Source: JALOTE01 sp031422195 (GTDB lineage: Bacteria; Pseudomonadota; Alphaproteobacteria; Rhizobiales; Rhizobiaceae). Taken from it: a stretch of DNA of 39,529 nt. Positions 7,086 through 14,681 of this stretch are shown one piece after another; position 1 is the stretch's first letter, and each line of letters starts with the position of its first letter. A model generated the notes under the pieces. It was not told the origin of the DNA. It saw nothing but the letters and a program-made list of their open reading frames with translations, and searched no databases. The translations under genes and the position numbers were made by a program. The stretch spans positions 1 to 39,529 of the forward strand of contig JANOPZ010000006.1 in the NCBI GenBank assembly GCA_031422195.1. Reading direction: 5' to 3'.

Positions 7086-7736
7086 TTATCCTGTAAAAAC
7101 CACATCGGCATGCTTGGAGCTATTGAGTACCAGCCGCACATTTGGCATTTCATTGCCTTCCATCTTGGCTTGAATGGCCTCCGGCGAAAGCTGGTAATGC
7201 ACCCAGCGCGCATGGAGGCGGCGCGCAAGTTCGGCCTCGGGTTCAATAATGGAAACTGTCAAATCAAACAATCGTGCAAGGGTGTTCCAAGGCGTTTCAT
7301 GGAGCAACAAATAATTGCCTTCGGTTATGATGTATTTATGTTTTGGCGTAACGAGACGTGCGCTGCCGCGTGAAAGTTCCAGCGAACGATCAAACACCGG
7401 CACAGCAACATCACTATTGACGTCGCGCAGGCGCATCAACGTATGCCGGTAGCCTTCAACATCAAAAGTGAACGGCGCGCCTTTGCGCGGCAAGTCACCC
7501 CGCGCTTTCAAAATGGCATCATCAAAGTGATACCCATCCATCGGAAACACTGTTGCGCTTTCCGCTTGCGTTTGCGCGTTGATGGCTTCAGCCAGCGCAT
7601 CAGCCAGTGTTGACTTGCCAGAGCCGGGCGGCCCGGCAATGGCAACAATAAAACGGTTATGGTTTGCAGCAGCAGCAATAACACGGCGAGCCAGCATCAA
7701 TGCGTTGGTATCAACGGCGGCCGGTCTATTTGTCAT
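7086..7736 (-). CDS. frcK: FrcK-like P-loop kinase of the sugar operon
   Basis: 216 residues of the uridine kinase/pantothenate kinase-like P-loop fold. Walker A is AGPPGSGKST at residues 34-43, followed by the substrate region FPMDGYHFDD that is typical of nucleoside/nucleotide kinase-like proteins. Later LVTPKHKYIITEGNYLLL holds the Walker B-like strand, and a LID-like ARRLHARWV segment provides arginines. It follows the ABC ATPase gene by nine bases and matches the place of frcK in the Sinorhizobium meliloti frcBCAK operon. The substrate of FrcK is not firmly known; phosphorylation of the imported sugar or a relative is plausible but inferred. Symbol given from operon position plus family. 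Confidence 0.82.
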   Translation of the reverse strand: MTNRPAAVDTNALMLARRVIAAAANHNRFIVAIAGPPGSGKSTLADALAEAINAQTQAESATVFPMDGYHFDDAILKARGDLPRKGAPFTFDVEGYRHTLMRLRDVNSDVAVPVFDRSLELSRGSARLVTPKHKYIITEGNYLLLHETPWNTLARLFDLTVSIIEPEAELARRLHARWVHYQLSPEAIQAKMEGNEMPNVRLVLNSSKHADVVFTG

Positions 7737-7745
7737 GCTGCAAAA

Positions 7746-8531
7746 TCACGCTGTTAATGCTTCTTTCGGCGGTTCTTTAGCGCCCGTCATAAAGGCCACC
7801 GCATCCGACATAGAATAGTCTTTGGGATTGATTACGCACAGCCGTTCGCCCAGACGATGGATGTGAATGCGGTCGCAAACTTCAAACACATGCGGCATGT
7901 TATGCGAGATCAAAATGATCGGCATACCGCGTTTTTTAACATCGCGGATGAGTTCGAGCACCCGGCGCGATTCTTTAACGCCCAGTGCGGCTGTCGGCTC
8001 ATCCATGATGACAACCTTGGAACCAAAGGCTGCAGCGCGGGCCACGGCCACGCCTTGGCGTTGGCCGCCTGATAGCGTTTCAACGGGCTGATTGATATTT
8101 TGAATAGTCATCAGACCCAGTTCAGACAGTTTATCGCGGGCAAATTTCTGCATCGCTGCACGATCGACCAAACGAAATAGAGAGCCAAGCGGTCCGCTTT
8201 TTCTAATTTCACGGCCTAAAAACATATTGTCTGCAATCGAAAGTGCAGGCGACAAGGCAAGGTTTTGGTACACTGTCTCGATGCCGGACTTGCGCCCGTC
8301 TTGCGGTGAACGAAAATGTACTGTTTTACCCTCAAGCGTAATCTCGCCGTGATCGGGGGTCACTGCACCCGATAGTGCTTTGATCAAAGTGGATTTACCC
8401 GCCCCGTTATCGCCAATGACGCCCAGAATTTCACCGGGATAAAGATCAAAATCGGTGTTATTTAGCGCAACCACATTGCCGTAACGCTTGAACAACCCGC
8501 GGGCTTTCAAAATTGGTTCTATCGTGGTCAT
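7746..8531 (-). CDS. frcA: Sugar ABC transporter ATP-binding protein FrcA
   Basis: 261 residues, a single nucleotide-binding domain rather than the double ATPase of RbsA-type systems, as in FrcA. Walker A GDNGAGKST at 40-48, signature LSGGQRQGVAVARA, Walker B VVIMDEPTAALG, then the switch histidine in ILISHNMPHVFEVCDRI. It powers import together with FrcC. The start at 8531 is preferred over one at 8552 because GGAGGG sits seven bases upstream and the ATG overlaps the frcC stop as ATGA, a translational coupling signature. Located in the cytoplasm, bound to the permease. Confidence 0.92.
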   Translation of the reverse strand: MTTIEPILKARGLFKRYGNVVALNNTDFDLYPGEILGVIGDNGAGKSTLIKALSGAVTPDHGEITLEGKTVHFRSPQDGRKSGIETVYQNLALSPALSIADNMFLGREIRKSGPLGSLFRLVDRAAMQKFARDKLSELGLMTIQNINQPVETLSGGQRQGVAVARAAAFGSKVVIMDEPTAALGVKESRRVLELIRDVKKRGMPIILISHNMPHVFEVCDRIHIHRLGERLCVINPKDYSMSDAVAFMTGAKEPPKEALTA

Positions 8532-9622
8532 TGTGAAGCCCTCCGGAGCCATTGGTCAAGTGCAACAGCGCCAATCAAAAGACAGCCCATCGCAAACCAT
8601 TGCCAATAACTTTCAACACCAACAAGTGCGAGGCCGGTAAAAAACACGCCCACGATCATCGCACCCAAAACCGAACCGGCTATGGATGCGCGTCCACCAA
8701 ACAGCGATGTTCCACCGATTACAGCAGCAGTGATTGAATCAAGGTTAACGGTTTCGAACGCAATCGGGCTCATAGAGCCAACGCGGCCAATCGCCACCCA
8801 CGCTCCAAAGCCACAAATGAGGCCTGCCAGCGCATAAACCGAAATTAATGTACGGTCGATTTGCACGCCTGACAACATGGCAGCATCCGGATCATCACCA
8901 ATGGCCGTCACGTGGCGGCCCCAAGCCGTGCGGTTGAGCATATACCAAACTAAAATGGCGAGCAGGATCAAGGCAAATGAGCCATAAATGAAGTTGGCGC
9001 TACCAATATTAAAAGCAGTTCCAAAAAACAGGAGTTCTGGAGCTTTTTCGTTAAGCGCCGCTGGCCGGATTGATTCTGACCCCGTGTACCAAAGATTAAG
9101 TGCTCTAAAGACGTAAAACGTGCCGAGCGTCACAATTAAAGGGGGGATGCGCGCTTTGGTAACCAAAAGGCCATTGATTGCACCCATCGCCATACCGAAC
9201 GCGAGCGCGATTGGAATTGCCGCATAATAAGGCACGTCGTTCAGCGTTGTGAGCCTGCCCATTATCATGGCACAGATCACAAGAATGACACCGACTGAAA
9301 GGTCAATCCCCGCAGTCAATATGATTAGGGTTTGTGCAATAGCGATGATGCCGACAACGGTTACTTGCTTCAAAATCAGTGAAAGGGTGCTGGCGGTCAG
9401 AAAATTATTAGGCACAATAAAGGTCGCAATAAATCCGAAGATCAACACACTGGCAATCAAAATAATGGCAGGAATTGCGGTTGGGTTAGCGCGTAGAAAA
9501 CCGCGAGTTTGCGCAATAAACGAAGAATCGTCGCGCTCAAAACTGGCAACTGATTTATCAGCTTCACTGAGTGTTGCCTCAAAGTCCGAAATTGTTTTGG
9601 TTGGTGTTTCCCCTGTGGCCAT
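8528..9622 (-). CDS. frcC: Sugar ABC transporter permease FrcC
   Basis: 364 residues. An N-terminal cytoplasmic stretch of about 45 residues precedes 8-10 hydrophobic helices of the ribose/xylose/fructose permease family (BPD_transp_2). The conserved loop LTAGIDLSVGVILVICAM and the cytoplasmic ATPase-contact region containing GDDPDAAMLSGVQIDRTLI are present. The later AVIGGTSLFGGRASIAGSVLG stretch is a family hallmark. It forms the membrane channel for the sugar delivered by FrcB. It is separated from frcB by 118 bases containing a hairpin, and ends overlapping frcA. Confidence 0.93.
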   Translation of the reverse strand: MATGETPTKTISDFEATLSEADKSVASFERDDSSFIAQTRGFLRANPTAIPAIILIASVLIFGFIATFIVPNNFLTASTLSLILKQVTVVGIIAIAQTLIILTAGIDLSVGVILVICAMIMGRLTTLNDVPYYAAIPIALAFGMAMGAINGLLVTKARIPPLIVTLGTFYVFRALNLWYTGSESIRPAALNEKAPELLFFGTAFNIGSANFIYGSFALILLAILVWYMLNRTAWGRHVTAIGDDPDAAMLSGVQIDRTLISVYALAGLICGFGAWVAIGRVGSMSPIAFETVNLDSITAAVIGGTSLFGGRASIAGSVLGAMIVGVFFTGLALVGVESYWQWFAMGCLLIGAVALDQWLRRASQ

Positions 9623-9684
9623 TTTATTGCGCCGCCTCCCCAGTTAGTATTTCTTACCTTATTCCAATCAAAGGCTACCTGTAA

Positions 9685-9711
9685 AAAGGGCGACTGTAAC
9701 AGCCGCCCTTT
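9685..9711 (-). terminator. Intercistronic hairpin / partial terminator between frcB and frcC
   Basis: AAAGGGCG (9685-9692) pairs with CGCCCTTT (9704-9711), and CTG/CAG can extend the stem inside. Read leftward, the stem is followed by a run of Ts, so it resembles a leaky rho-independent terminator just after frcB. Such structures commonly let the binding protein be made in excess over the membrane parts and protect the frcB message from 3' decay. Confidence 0.65.
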
Positions 9712-9740
9712 CCACTATTCAAGAGACTTTAAGTTGAGGA

Positions 9741-10754
9741 TTAGCCCCAGCAGAGTTCGGTACCTTTTACGGTATCGAGTGAAGGAACACCTTCAGCAGG
9801 TTTGTCAGTTATGAGGTTCACGCCGGTGTTGAAGAATGTCAAACCGTCAGAAGCGCCGGGCTTCGTGCCATCTTTAGCAAAAGCAACAATAGCTTCAATC
9901 CCTTTAGACGCCATCAACAATGGGTATTGCTGCGACGTTGCGCCGATCACGCCAGACTTAACAGAAGCAACGCCCGGGCAACCGCCGTCAACAGAAACGA
10001 TCAAAGCTTGACCTTCTTTACCTGCAGCTTTGAGGGCAGCATATGCGCCTTCAGCGGCTGGTTCGTTGATGGTGAAAACCAGATTGATGCCAGGCTCTTT
10101 AGCAAGCAAGGTTTCCATGGCTTTCTGGCCGCCTTCTGGGTTTGCACCTGAAGATTCATGGCCAACAACGCGCGGATCGGTTTCAGAACCCATGACTTTG
10201 GGGTCTGGAACTTCAATGCCAAAACCGGTCAAGAAACCAGTGTCACGCAAAACATCAACCGAAATGTTGTCTTTGTTGATGTTAAGCATTGCGATTTTAG
10301 CGTCTTTTGCTGCATCGCCCATCGTTGCTTTGGCCCATTTGCCAATCAACACACCGGCTTCAAAGTTGTCGGTTGCGAAGGTCATATCCTGACCTTCTGG
10401 ATCTCCCAGCGGCGTGTCGAGCGAGATCACCAAAATGCCGGCAGCGCGCGCAGCTTTAAGGGCTGGGCCAACGTCGTCGTTTGATGGAGTGATCAAAATA
10501 CCTTTGACGCCAGCAGCAACACAGTTTTCAATTGCTGTGATTTGTGGAGTGGCATCACCGTCTTTTTCACCGGCAAATGATTTCAAATCAACGCCCGCTG
10601 CCGCTGCACCGGCTTCTGCGCCTTCCTTCATTTTCACGAAGAATGGGTTGGTGTTATTTTTTGTGATCAAGCAAGCGCCAGTTGCTGCATAAGCAGAAGC
10701 TGAAAATGCGCATGCTGCAACAGCGCCAAGAAGCGCGATTTTAACAAACTTCAT
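9741..10754 (-). CDS. frcB: Periplasmic sugar-binding protein FrcB
   Basis: 337 residues. A signal peptide ends near residue 23 (ASAYA, then ATGACLITKNNTNPFF). The mature part is a type I periplasmic binding protein (Peripla_BP_4): FFVKMKEGAEAGA, GILITPSNDDVGPALK, ISLDTPLGDPEGQ, NEPAAEGAYAALKAAG, IVSVDGGCPGVASV, GATSQQYPLLMA, ending GTELCWG. These segments agree closely with my memory of S. meliloti FrcB, a fructose/mannose/ribose receptor. GGAGG lies seven bases before the ATG. First gene of the leftward operon, divergent from frcR, which probably controls it. The exact sugar is inferred from the family. Confidence 0.92.
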   Translation of the reverse strand: MKFVKIALLGAVAACAFSASAYAATGACLITKNNTNPFFVKMKEGAEAGAAAAGVDLKSFAGEKDGDATPQITAIENCVAAGVKGILITPSNDDVGPALKAARAAGILVISLDTPLGDPEGQDMTFATDNFEAGVLIGKWAKATMGDAAKDAKIAMLNINKDNISVDVLRDTGFLTGFGIEVPDPKVMGSETDPRVVGHESSGANPEGGQKAMETLLAKEPGINLVFTINEPAAEGAYAALKAAGKEGQALIVSVDGGCPGVASVKSGVIGATSQQYPLLMASKGIEAIVAFAKDGTKPGASDGLTFFNTGVNLITDKPAEGVPSLDTVKGTELCWG

Positions 10755-10828
10755 ATTGTATTCCTCCCAGTGGTATCACCCGGCTCGTGCCGCATGACAA
10801 AAATACGAGCTATAGAAAGACATTGCAG

Positions 10829-10844
10829 CGCCAGAATTTTGGCG
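10829..10844. promoter_or_regulatory. Palindrome in the frcB-frcR control region (candidate FrcR operator)
   Basis: CGCCA (10829-10833) and TGGCG (10840-10844) form a 16-bp inverted repeat about 75 bases before the frcB start. A leftward TTGACA-like -35 lies at 10890-10895, so the palindrome would fall near or just after the transcript start, where a ROK repressor could block. The -10 element is not clear. Candidate only. Confidence 0.35.
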
Positions 10845-10916
10845 TTGTTTGCCAGTGTCCGCCCCTAAGCAACACGATCCTGACCATTCTGTCAACATTA
10901 AATCATTTGCCATGAT

Positions 10917-10934
10917 CAATTGACAGTTGAATTG
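10917..10934. promoter_or_regulatory. Second inverted repeat with TTGACA in the frc control region
   Basis: CAATT (10917-10921) and AATTG (10930-10934) flank the segment GACAGTTG. The strand toward frcR contains TTGACA at 10920-10925, a perfect -35 hexamer, although no good -10 follows. It could serve the frcR promoter and be an autoregulatory site. Confidence 0.25.
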
Positions 10935-11023
10935 AAACCAATCACTTTCAGCGTGGGAGAAACTGGACGTGGAAAGCGGTAACGTTTAAGCGTCTGTTGC
11001 CAGGTCAATGAATTTATAAGTTG

Positions 11024-12250
11024 ATGAATGATCGCGATCAGAGTGTGACGATTGAACCAGCGCAGCCTATCGAGGTGCGTGGTACCAACCAAAGCCGCAT
11101 GCGGGCATTTAATGAGCGCTTGGTTCTCACCCTAGTTTATCGCAACCAAAGTTTAGCGCAGCGCGATATCGCCCGCGCAACAGGGCTTTCAGCGCAAACC
11201 ATTTCAGTGATCATCCGCCAGTTAGAGCGTGACGGGCTTTTGCTAAAGGGCGAGCCGGTTCGCGGCCGTGTCGGCCAACCTTCCGTACCATTGGCGGTCA
11301 ACCCGGCGGGCGCATTTTTTCTTGGGTTGAAAGTTGGCCGCCGCAGCGCTGAAATGGTGCTTACAGATTTCTGCGGTGAAGTGTTGGCTAGTTTCGGCGC
11401 AAGCTACCGTTGGCCCACGCCCAGCCGCATAATTGCTTTTGCCAAGGACGGAATTGCGTTTTTGAGCTCAAAACTAGAATTCGAAGAGAAAAAACGCCTG
11501 TCCGGTATTGGAATAGCTGCCCCATTTGAATTGTGGAACTGGTCACGCCAAACGGGTGCTCCAGCCGAGGAAATGAACCAATGGCGCAGTGTAGATTTAC
11601 AAAGCGAAATTGCCTCAATTACCGATCTGCCGGTGTTTTTGATCAATGATGCAACTGCTGCCTGTGCTGCTGAACTGCGTTTTGGCCGGTCTGCTGGGCG
11701 CAAAGATTTCATTTATTTTTATATTGGCACTTTTATTGGCGGTGGTGTTGTTCTGAACGGCGGCCTGTACAATGGCCGAACCGGTTATGCAGGCTCTACT
11801 GGCGGCATGCCAGTTCCGGATGAGCAGGGCGGCATCGTTCAAATTATTGATCGGACGTCGATCATTGTTCTTGAGCGCATGCTGGAAGCCGCCGGGCTGG
11901 ATGCATCACCATTATGGAATGCGCCTGAGGCTTGGCCTGACTATGACATGCAAATCAGCGAATGGATTGGTATTGTCAGCCGCAGTCTGGCATATGCAAT
12001 CATCACTTCGGCCTCGGTCATTGACTTTGAATTTGCCATAATAGATGGCGGGCTGCCGTCAAACATTCGCGAACGCATTGTCGCTGAAACTCAGCGTGCA
12101 GTGTTGACGTTTGATTTGCAGGGTGTGCAATTGCCCTTGATTGAAGAAGGCTCAATTGGCCACAATGCCAGAGCACTTGGCGCTGCTAGCCTGCCTTTGG
12201 TTGCGCGGTTTTTGCTTGATAGAAACGTTGCACTTGAAGGTGAAGCTTAA
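11024..12250 (+). CDS. frcR: ROK-family transcriptional regulator FrcR
   Basis: 408 residues. An N-terminal winged helix-turn-helix (about 35-85: QRDIARATGLSAQTISVII, then RQLERDGLLLKGEPVRGRVG) precedes a ROK sugar-binding domain (GIGIAAPFELW, DATAACAAELRFG, FIGGGVVLNGGLYNG). The CxCGxxGCxE zinc motif usual in ROK proteins is absent: the equivalent stretch runs GYAGSTGGMPV without cysteines. Divergent from frcB, as in S. meliloti, and most likely a repressor of uptake genes released by sugar. A TTG just upstream (11021) is an alternative start; ATG is preferred. Followed after two bases by the RbsD/FucU-like gene. Confidence 0.88.
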   Translation: MNDRDQSVTIEPAQPIEVRGTNQSRMRAFNERLVLTLVYRNQSLAQRDIARATGLSAQTISVIIRQLERDGLLLKGEPVRGRVGQPSVPLAVNPAGAFFLGLKVGRRSAEMVLTDFCGEVLASFGASYRWPTPSRIIAFAKDGIAFLSSKLEFEEKKRLSGIGIAAPFELWNWSRQTGAPAEEMNQWRSVDLQSEIASITDLPVFLINDATAACAAELRFGRSAGRKDFIYFYIGTFIGGGVVLNGGLYNGRTGYAGSTGGMPVPDEQGGIVQIIDRTSIIVLERMLEAAGLDASPLWNAPEAWPDYDMQISEWIGIVSRSLAYAIITSASVIDFEFAIIDGGLPSNIRERIVAETQRAVLTFDLQGVQLPLIEEGSIGHNARALGAASLPLVARFLLDRNVALEGEA

Positions 12251-12252
12251 AA

Positions 12253-12684
12253 ATGTTGATAGGAATTCCATCATTGCTCGGGCCAGATTTTTTGGCTGTT
12301 TTGCGCGCCATGGGGCATGGCGATGAAATTGCATTGGTTGACGGGAATTACCCTGCCGCTGAGCACGCACGTCGGTTAATTCGCGCTGACGGTCATGATG
12401 TGATTTCCGTGCTTGATGCCGTTTTATGTCTCATGCCTATTGATGATTTTGTTCCTGACGCGATGTTCAGGGCGGTTCCGGCACTTGAGCCAAAACGGCT
12501 CGATCCAGTCCACGCAGAAATGGTTGCCGTGTGCGCCAAACGCGTGCCGGGCAAGCCTTTGATAGGCCTTTCAGGCGATGATTTTTATCCACGCGTCAAA
12601 GCGGCCTATGCGGTTGTAGCCACCAGCGAAATGCGGCTCCATGGTAATATTATTTTGCGCAAGGGCATTATCCGGTTGTCATAG
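12253..12684 (+). CDS. RbsD/FucU-family sugar mutarotase
   Basis: 143 residues beginning MLIGIPSLLGPDFLAVLRAM. The family pattern LxxxLxxMGHGDEI.L.D.N(Y/F)PA is clear in LRAMGHGDEIALVDGNYPA, which holds the conserved histidine and aspartate of the active site, and the C-terminal part (SEMRLHGNIILRKGII) matches the closing strand with Y/G.N...RKGV. RbsD and FucU interconvert anomers of ribose or fucose without cofactors. Only two bases separate it from frcR, so they share a transcript. In context it probably speeds conversion of the imported sugar to the anomer used by the cell. The sugar itself is not shown by sequence. Confidence 0.88.
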   Translation: MLIGIPSLLGPDFLAVLRAMGHGDEIALVDGNYPAAEHARRLIRADGHDVISVLDAVLCLMPIDDFVPDAMFRAVPALEPKRLDPVHAEMVAVCAKRVPGKPLIGLSGDDFYPRVKAAYAVVATSEMRLHGNIILRKGIIRLS

Positions 12685-12706
12685 TGCAGCCAATAATTCG
12701 GCACTA
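12682..12706 (+). terminator. Weak hairpin after the mutarotase gene
   Basis: TAGTGC (12682-12687) pairs with GCACTA (12701-12706) across a 13-base loop that begins at the stop codon. No T-run follows. It could be a weak terminator for frcR and the mutarotase gene. Confidence 0.25.
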
Positions 12707-12772
12707 AACTGGTCAAACCGAGCTGATTTTTAAGCGAAACTTAAATTTTGCCAACTCAGTTCAAGTTGTCAC

Positions 12773-12795
12773 TTGCAAATGCAACTCATTCGCAA
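12773..12795. promoter_or_regulatory. Mur/Fur-type operator 1 upstream of sitA
   Basis: Half-sites TTGCAAATG (12773-12781) and CATTCGCAA (12787-12795) form an inverted repeat with one mismatch and a five-base spacer. This agrees with Mur-responsive sequences described upstream of rhizobial sitABCD, where manganese-loaded Mur represses. Confidence 0.7.
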
Positions 12796-12806
12796 CTAGA
12801 AAGAAC

Positions 12807-12829
12807 TTGCAATCGCCAATCATTCGCAA
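12807..12829. promoter_or_regulatory. Mur/Fur-type operator 2 upstream of sitA
   Basis: Half-sites TTGCAATCG (12807-12815) and CATTCGCAA (12821-12829) have the same 9-5-9 layout as operator 1 and an identical right half. The centres are 34 bases apart. It ends 13 bases before the sitA ATG, next to the ribosome site, so repressor here would also block elongation or the leader. Confidence 0.65.
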
Positions 12830-12842
12830 CAAGGATGTTTTT

Positions 12843-13733
12843 ATGAGAACGTTTCAAAAATTAATAGTCGGCCTGGCGGCCTTGCTGCTGATGCTTTTAC
12901 CCGCAAATGCCGCAGACAAAATGAAAGTGGTGACCACATTCACGATCCTTGCCGACATGGCGCGTAATGTGGCGGGTGATGCTGCAACTGTGGAATCGAT
13001 CACCAAACCCGGCGCAGAAATTCATGGCTACGAGCCAACGCCATCCGATATCATCCGTGCGCAAGGCGCTGATTTGATTTTATGGAATGGCCTTAATCTT
13101 GAGCGTTGGTTCGAACAGTTTTTTGCAAACATAGCCGCTGTTCCAAGCGCGATACTGACCGAAGGTATCGAGCCGGTAGGTATTTCTGAAGGGGAATATT
13201 CCGGGAAGCCTAATCCGCACGCATGGATGAGTCTTGATAATGCTTTGATTTACGTCGAAAATATCCGCAAGGCATTTGTGAAAAATGACCCAGCAAATGA
13301 AGCTATTTATAACGCCAATGCTGCAATCTATGCGCAGAAACTCAAAGATACGATTATTCCGTTGCGGGCACAAATTCTGGCAGTGCCGGAAGCCAATCGT
13401 TGGCTGGCCTCATGCGAAGGGGCGTTCAGTTACTTGACCCGTGATTTCCAAATGAAAGAGCTTTATCTTTGGCCCATTAATGCAGATGCGCAAGGCACAC
13501 CGCAGCAAGTGCGTAAAGTCATTGATGGTATTCGCGACAATAAAATCCCAGCAGTTTTTTGCGAAAGCACCGTGTCGCAAAGTCCCGCGCAGCAGGTGGC
13601 CCGTGAAACCGGTGTCAAATATGGCGGCGTGCTTTATGTTGATAGCTTGAGTGAAGCTGATGGCCCGGTGCCAACTTACATCGATTTGCTGCGTGTAACG
13701 ACTGAGACCATTGCAAATGGCTTGAGCAAATAA
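12843..13733 (+). CDS. sitA: Manganese ABC transporter substrate-binding protein SitA
   Basis: 296 residues. Signal peptide of 23 residues (LPANA, then ADKMKVVTTFTILADMARNV). Cluster A-I metal-binding fold with the four expected ligands by comparison with PsaA-type proteins: H61 (GAEIHGYEPTP), H126 (NPHAWMS), E192 (CEGAFSYLTRDF) and D267 (LYVDSLSEADGP). The ELYLWPINADAQGTPQQV stretch is typical of rhizobial and enterobacterial SitA/YfeA rather than zinc-type ZnuA, and there is no histidine-rich loop. It delivers Mn(II), perhaps also Fe(II). The start at 12843 was chosen over an upstream ATG because AAGGA precedes it and the signal peptide follows at once. First gene of sitABCD. Confidence 0.92.
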   Translation: MRTFQKLIVGLAALLLMLLPANAADKMKVVTTFTILADMARNVAGDAATVESITKPGAEIHGYEPTPSDIIRAQGADLILWNGLNLERWFEQFFANIAAVPSAILTEGIEPVGISEGEYSGKPNPHAWMSLDNALIYVENIRKAFVKNDPANEAIYNANAAIYAQKLKDTIIPLRAQILAVPEANRWLASCEGAFSYLTRDFQMKELYLWPINADAQGTPQQVRKVIDGIRDNKIPAVFCESTVSQSPAQQVARETGVKYGGVLYVDSLSEADGPVPTYIDLLRVTTETIANGLSK

Positions 13734-13787
13734 CTGAAAGATATGTGGCAGCGCATTGTTGTCACATCTACAAAGTGGAATTTGAAT

Positions 13788-14681
13788 ATGCTGACTTCAA
13801 CTGCGCCGGTTTCCTTGACAGAACAGCAGGCTGGGCTAGCCTTGCGTCAAGTCTATGTCACCTATCGGAACGGTCAAACGGCGCTGCGTGATGCCAGTTT
13901 TGAAATTCCAACCGGCACGATCACCGGTTTGGTGGGTGTTAATGGCGCTGGCAAATCCACTCTTTTCAAAGCCATCATGGGTTTCTTGCCGCTCGCCAAA
14001 GGCACAATTGAAATTTTCGGCATGCCTGCCAAATTGGCACTAAAGCAAAATATCGTTGCTTATGTGCCCCAAGCCGAAGAAGTCGATTGGAGCTTTCCGG
14101 TACTTGTTGAAGACGTTGTAATGATGGGTCGTTATGGCCATATGGGTTTTTTGCGAAACCCGAAAAAGGCCGATCATGACGCGGTTGCAACCGCCCTTGA
14201 GCGTGTGGGTATGTCAGAGTTTCGCACCCGCCAAATCGGTGAACTTTCTGGAGGCCAGCGCAAGCGCGTTTTTCTAGCCCGCGCGTTGGCACAAGATGGA
14301 CGCCTAATTTTGCTTGACGAGCCGTTCACCGGTGTTGATGTTAAAACCGAAGAAGCCATCATCAAATTACTGCGCGAATTGCGAGATGAAGGCCGCGTGA
14401 TGCTTGTTTCCACGCATAATTTAGGGTCTGTGCCTGAGTTTTGTGACCGTACTGTTTTAGTGAAAGGCACCGTCCTTGCCTATGGTCCAACGGCGACCAC
14501 GTTTACACGTGAAAATCTAGAACGTACCTTTGGCGGCGTGCTTCGCCACTTTGTTCTAGGCGGCGCAGATTTGCATGATGATGATGACGAGCGCCAAGTC
14601 ACAGTGTTTACCGATGATGAACGGCCATTTGTAATTTACGACAATCCAAAAGACGAATTAAATAAAGTTTCTGGAAAATGA
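13788..14681 (+). CDS. sitB: Manganese ABC transporter ATP-binding protein SitB
   Basis: 297 residues from the ATG at 13788; an in-frame ATG at 13743 would add 15 residues and cannot be excluded. The ABC domain begins at VYVTYRNGQTALRDASFEI. Walker A is GVNGAGKST at 50-58, signature LSGGQRKRVFLARAL, Walker B LILLDEPFTGVD, switch histidine in MLVSTHNLGSVPEFC. The tail ends with an acidic run (HDDDDERQ) beyond the standard domain. It energises import through SitC and SitD. It starts 54 bases after sitA and its stop overlaps sitC as ATGA. Confidence 0.92.
   Translation: MLTSTAPVSLTEQQAGLALRQVYVTYRNGQTALRDASFEIPTGTITGLVGVNGAGKSTLFKAIMGFLPLAKGTIEIFGMPAKLALKQNIVAYVPQAEEVDWSFPVLVEDVVMMGRYGHMGFLRNPKKADHDAVATALERVGMSEFRTRQIGELSGGQRKRVFLARALAQDGRLILLDEPFTGVDVKTEEAIIKLLRELRDEGRVMLVSTHNLGSVPEFCDRTVLVKGTVLAYGPTATTFTRENLERTFGGVLRHFVLGGADLHDDDDERQVTVFTDDERPFVIYDNPKDELNKVSGK

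Noticed and set aside
9249..9647. Rightward 132-codon frame inside frcC
   Set aside because: Shadow of a membrane protein gene, with mirrored hydrophobic codons and no independent start signals.
12829..13188. SitA as a zinc-type (ZnuA) binding protein
   Set aside because: No histidine-rich loop, the WPINADAQGTPQQV stretch is of SitA/YfeA type, and Mur-type rather than Zur-type sites precede the gene.
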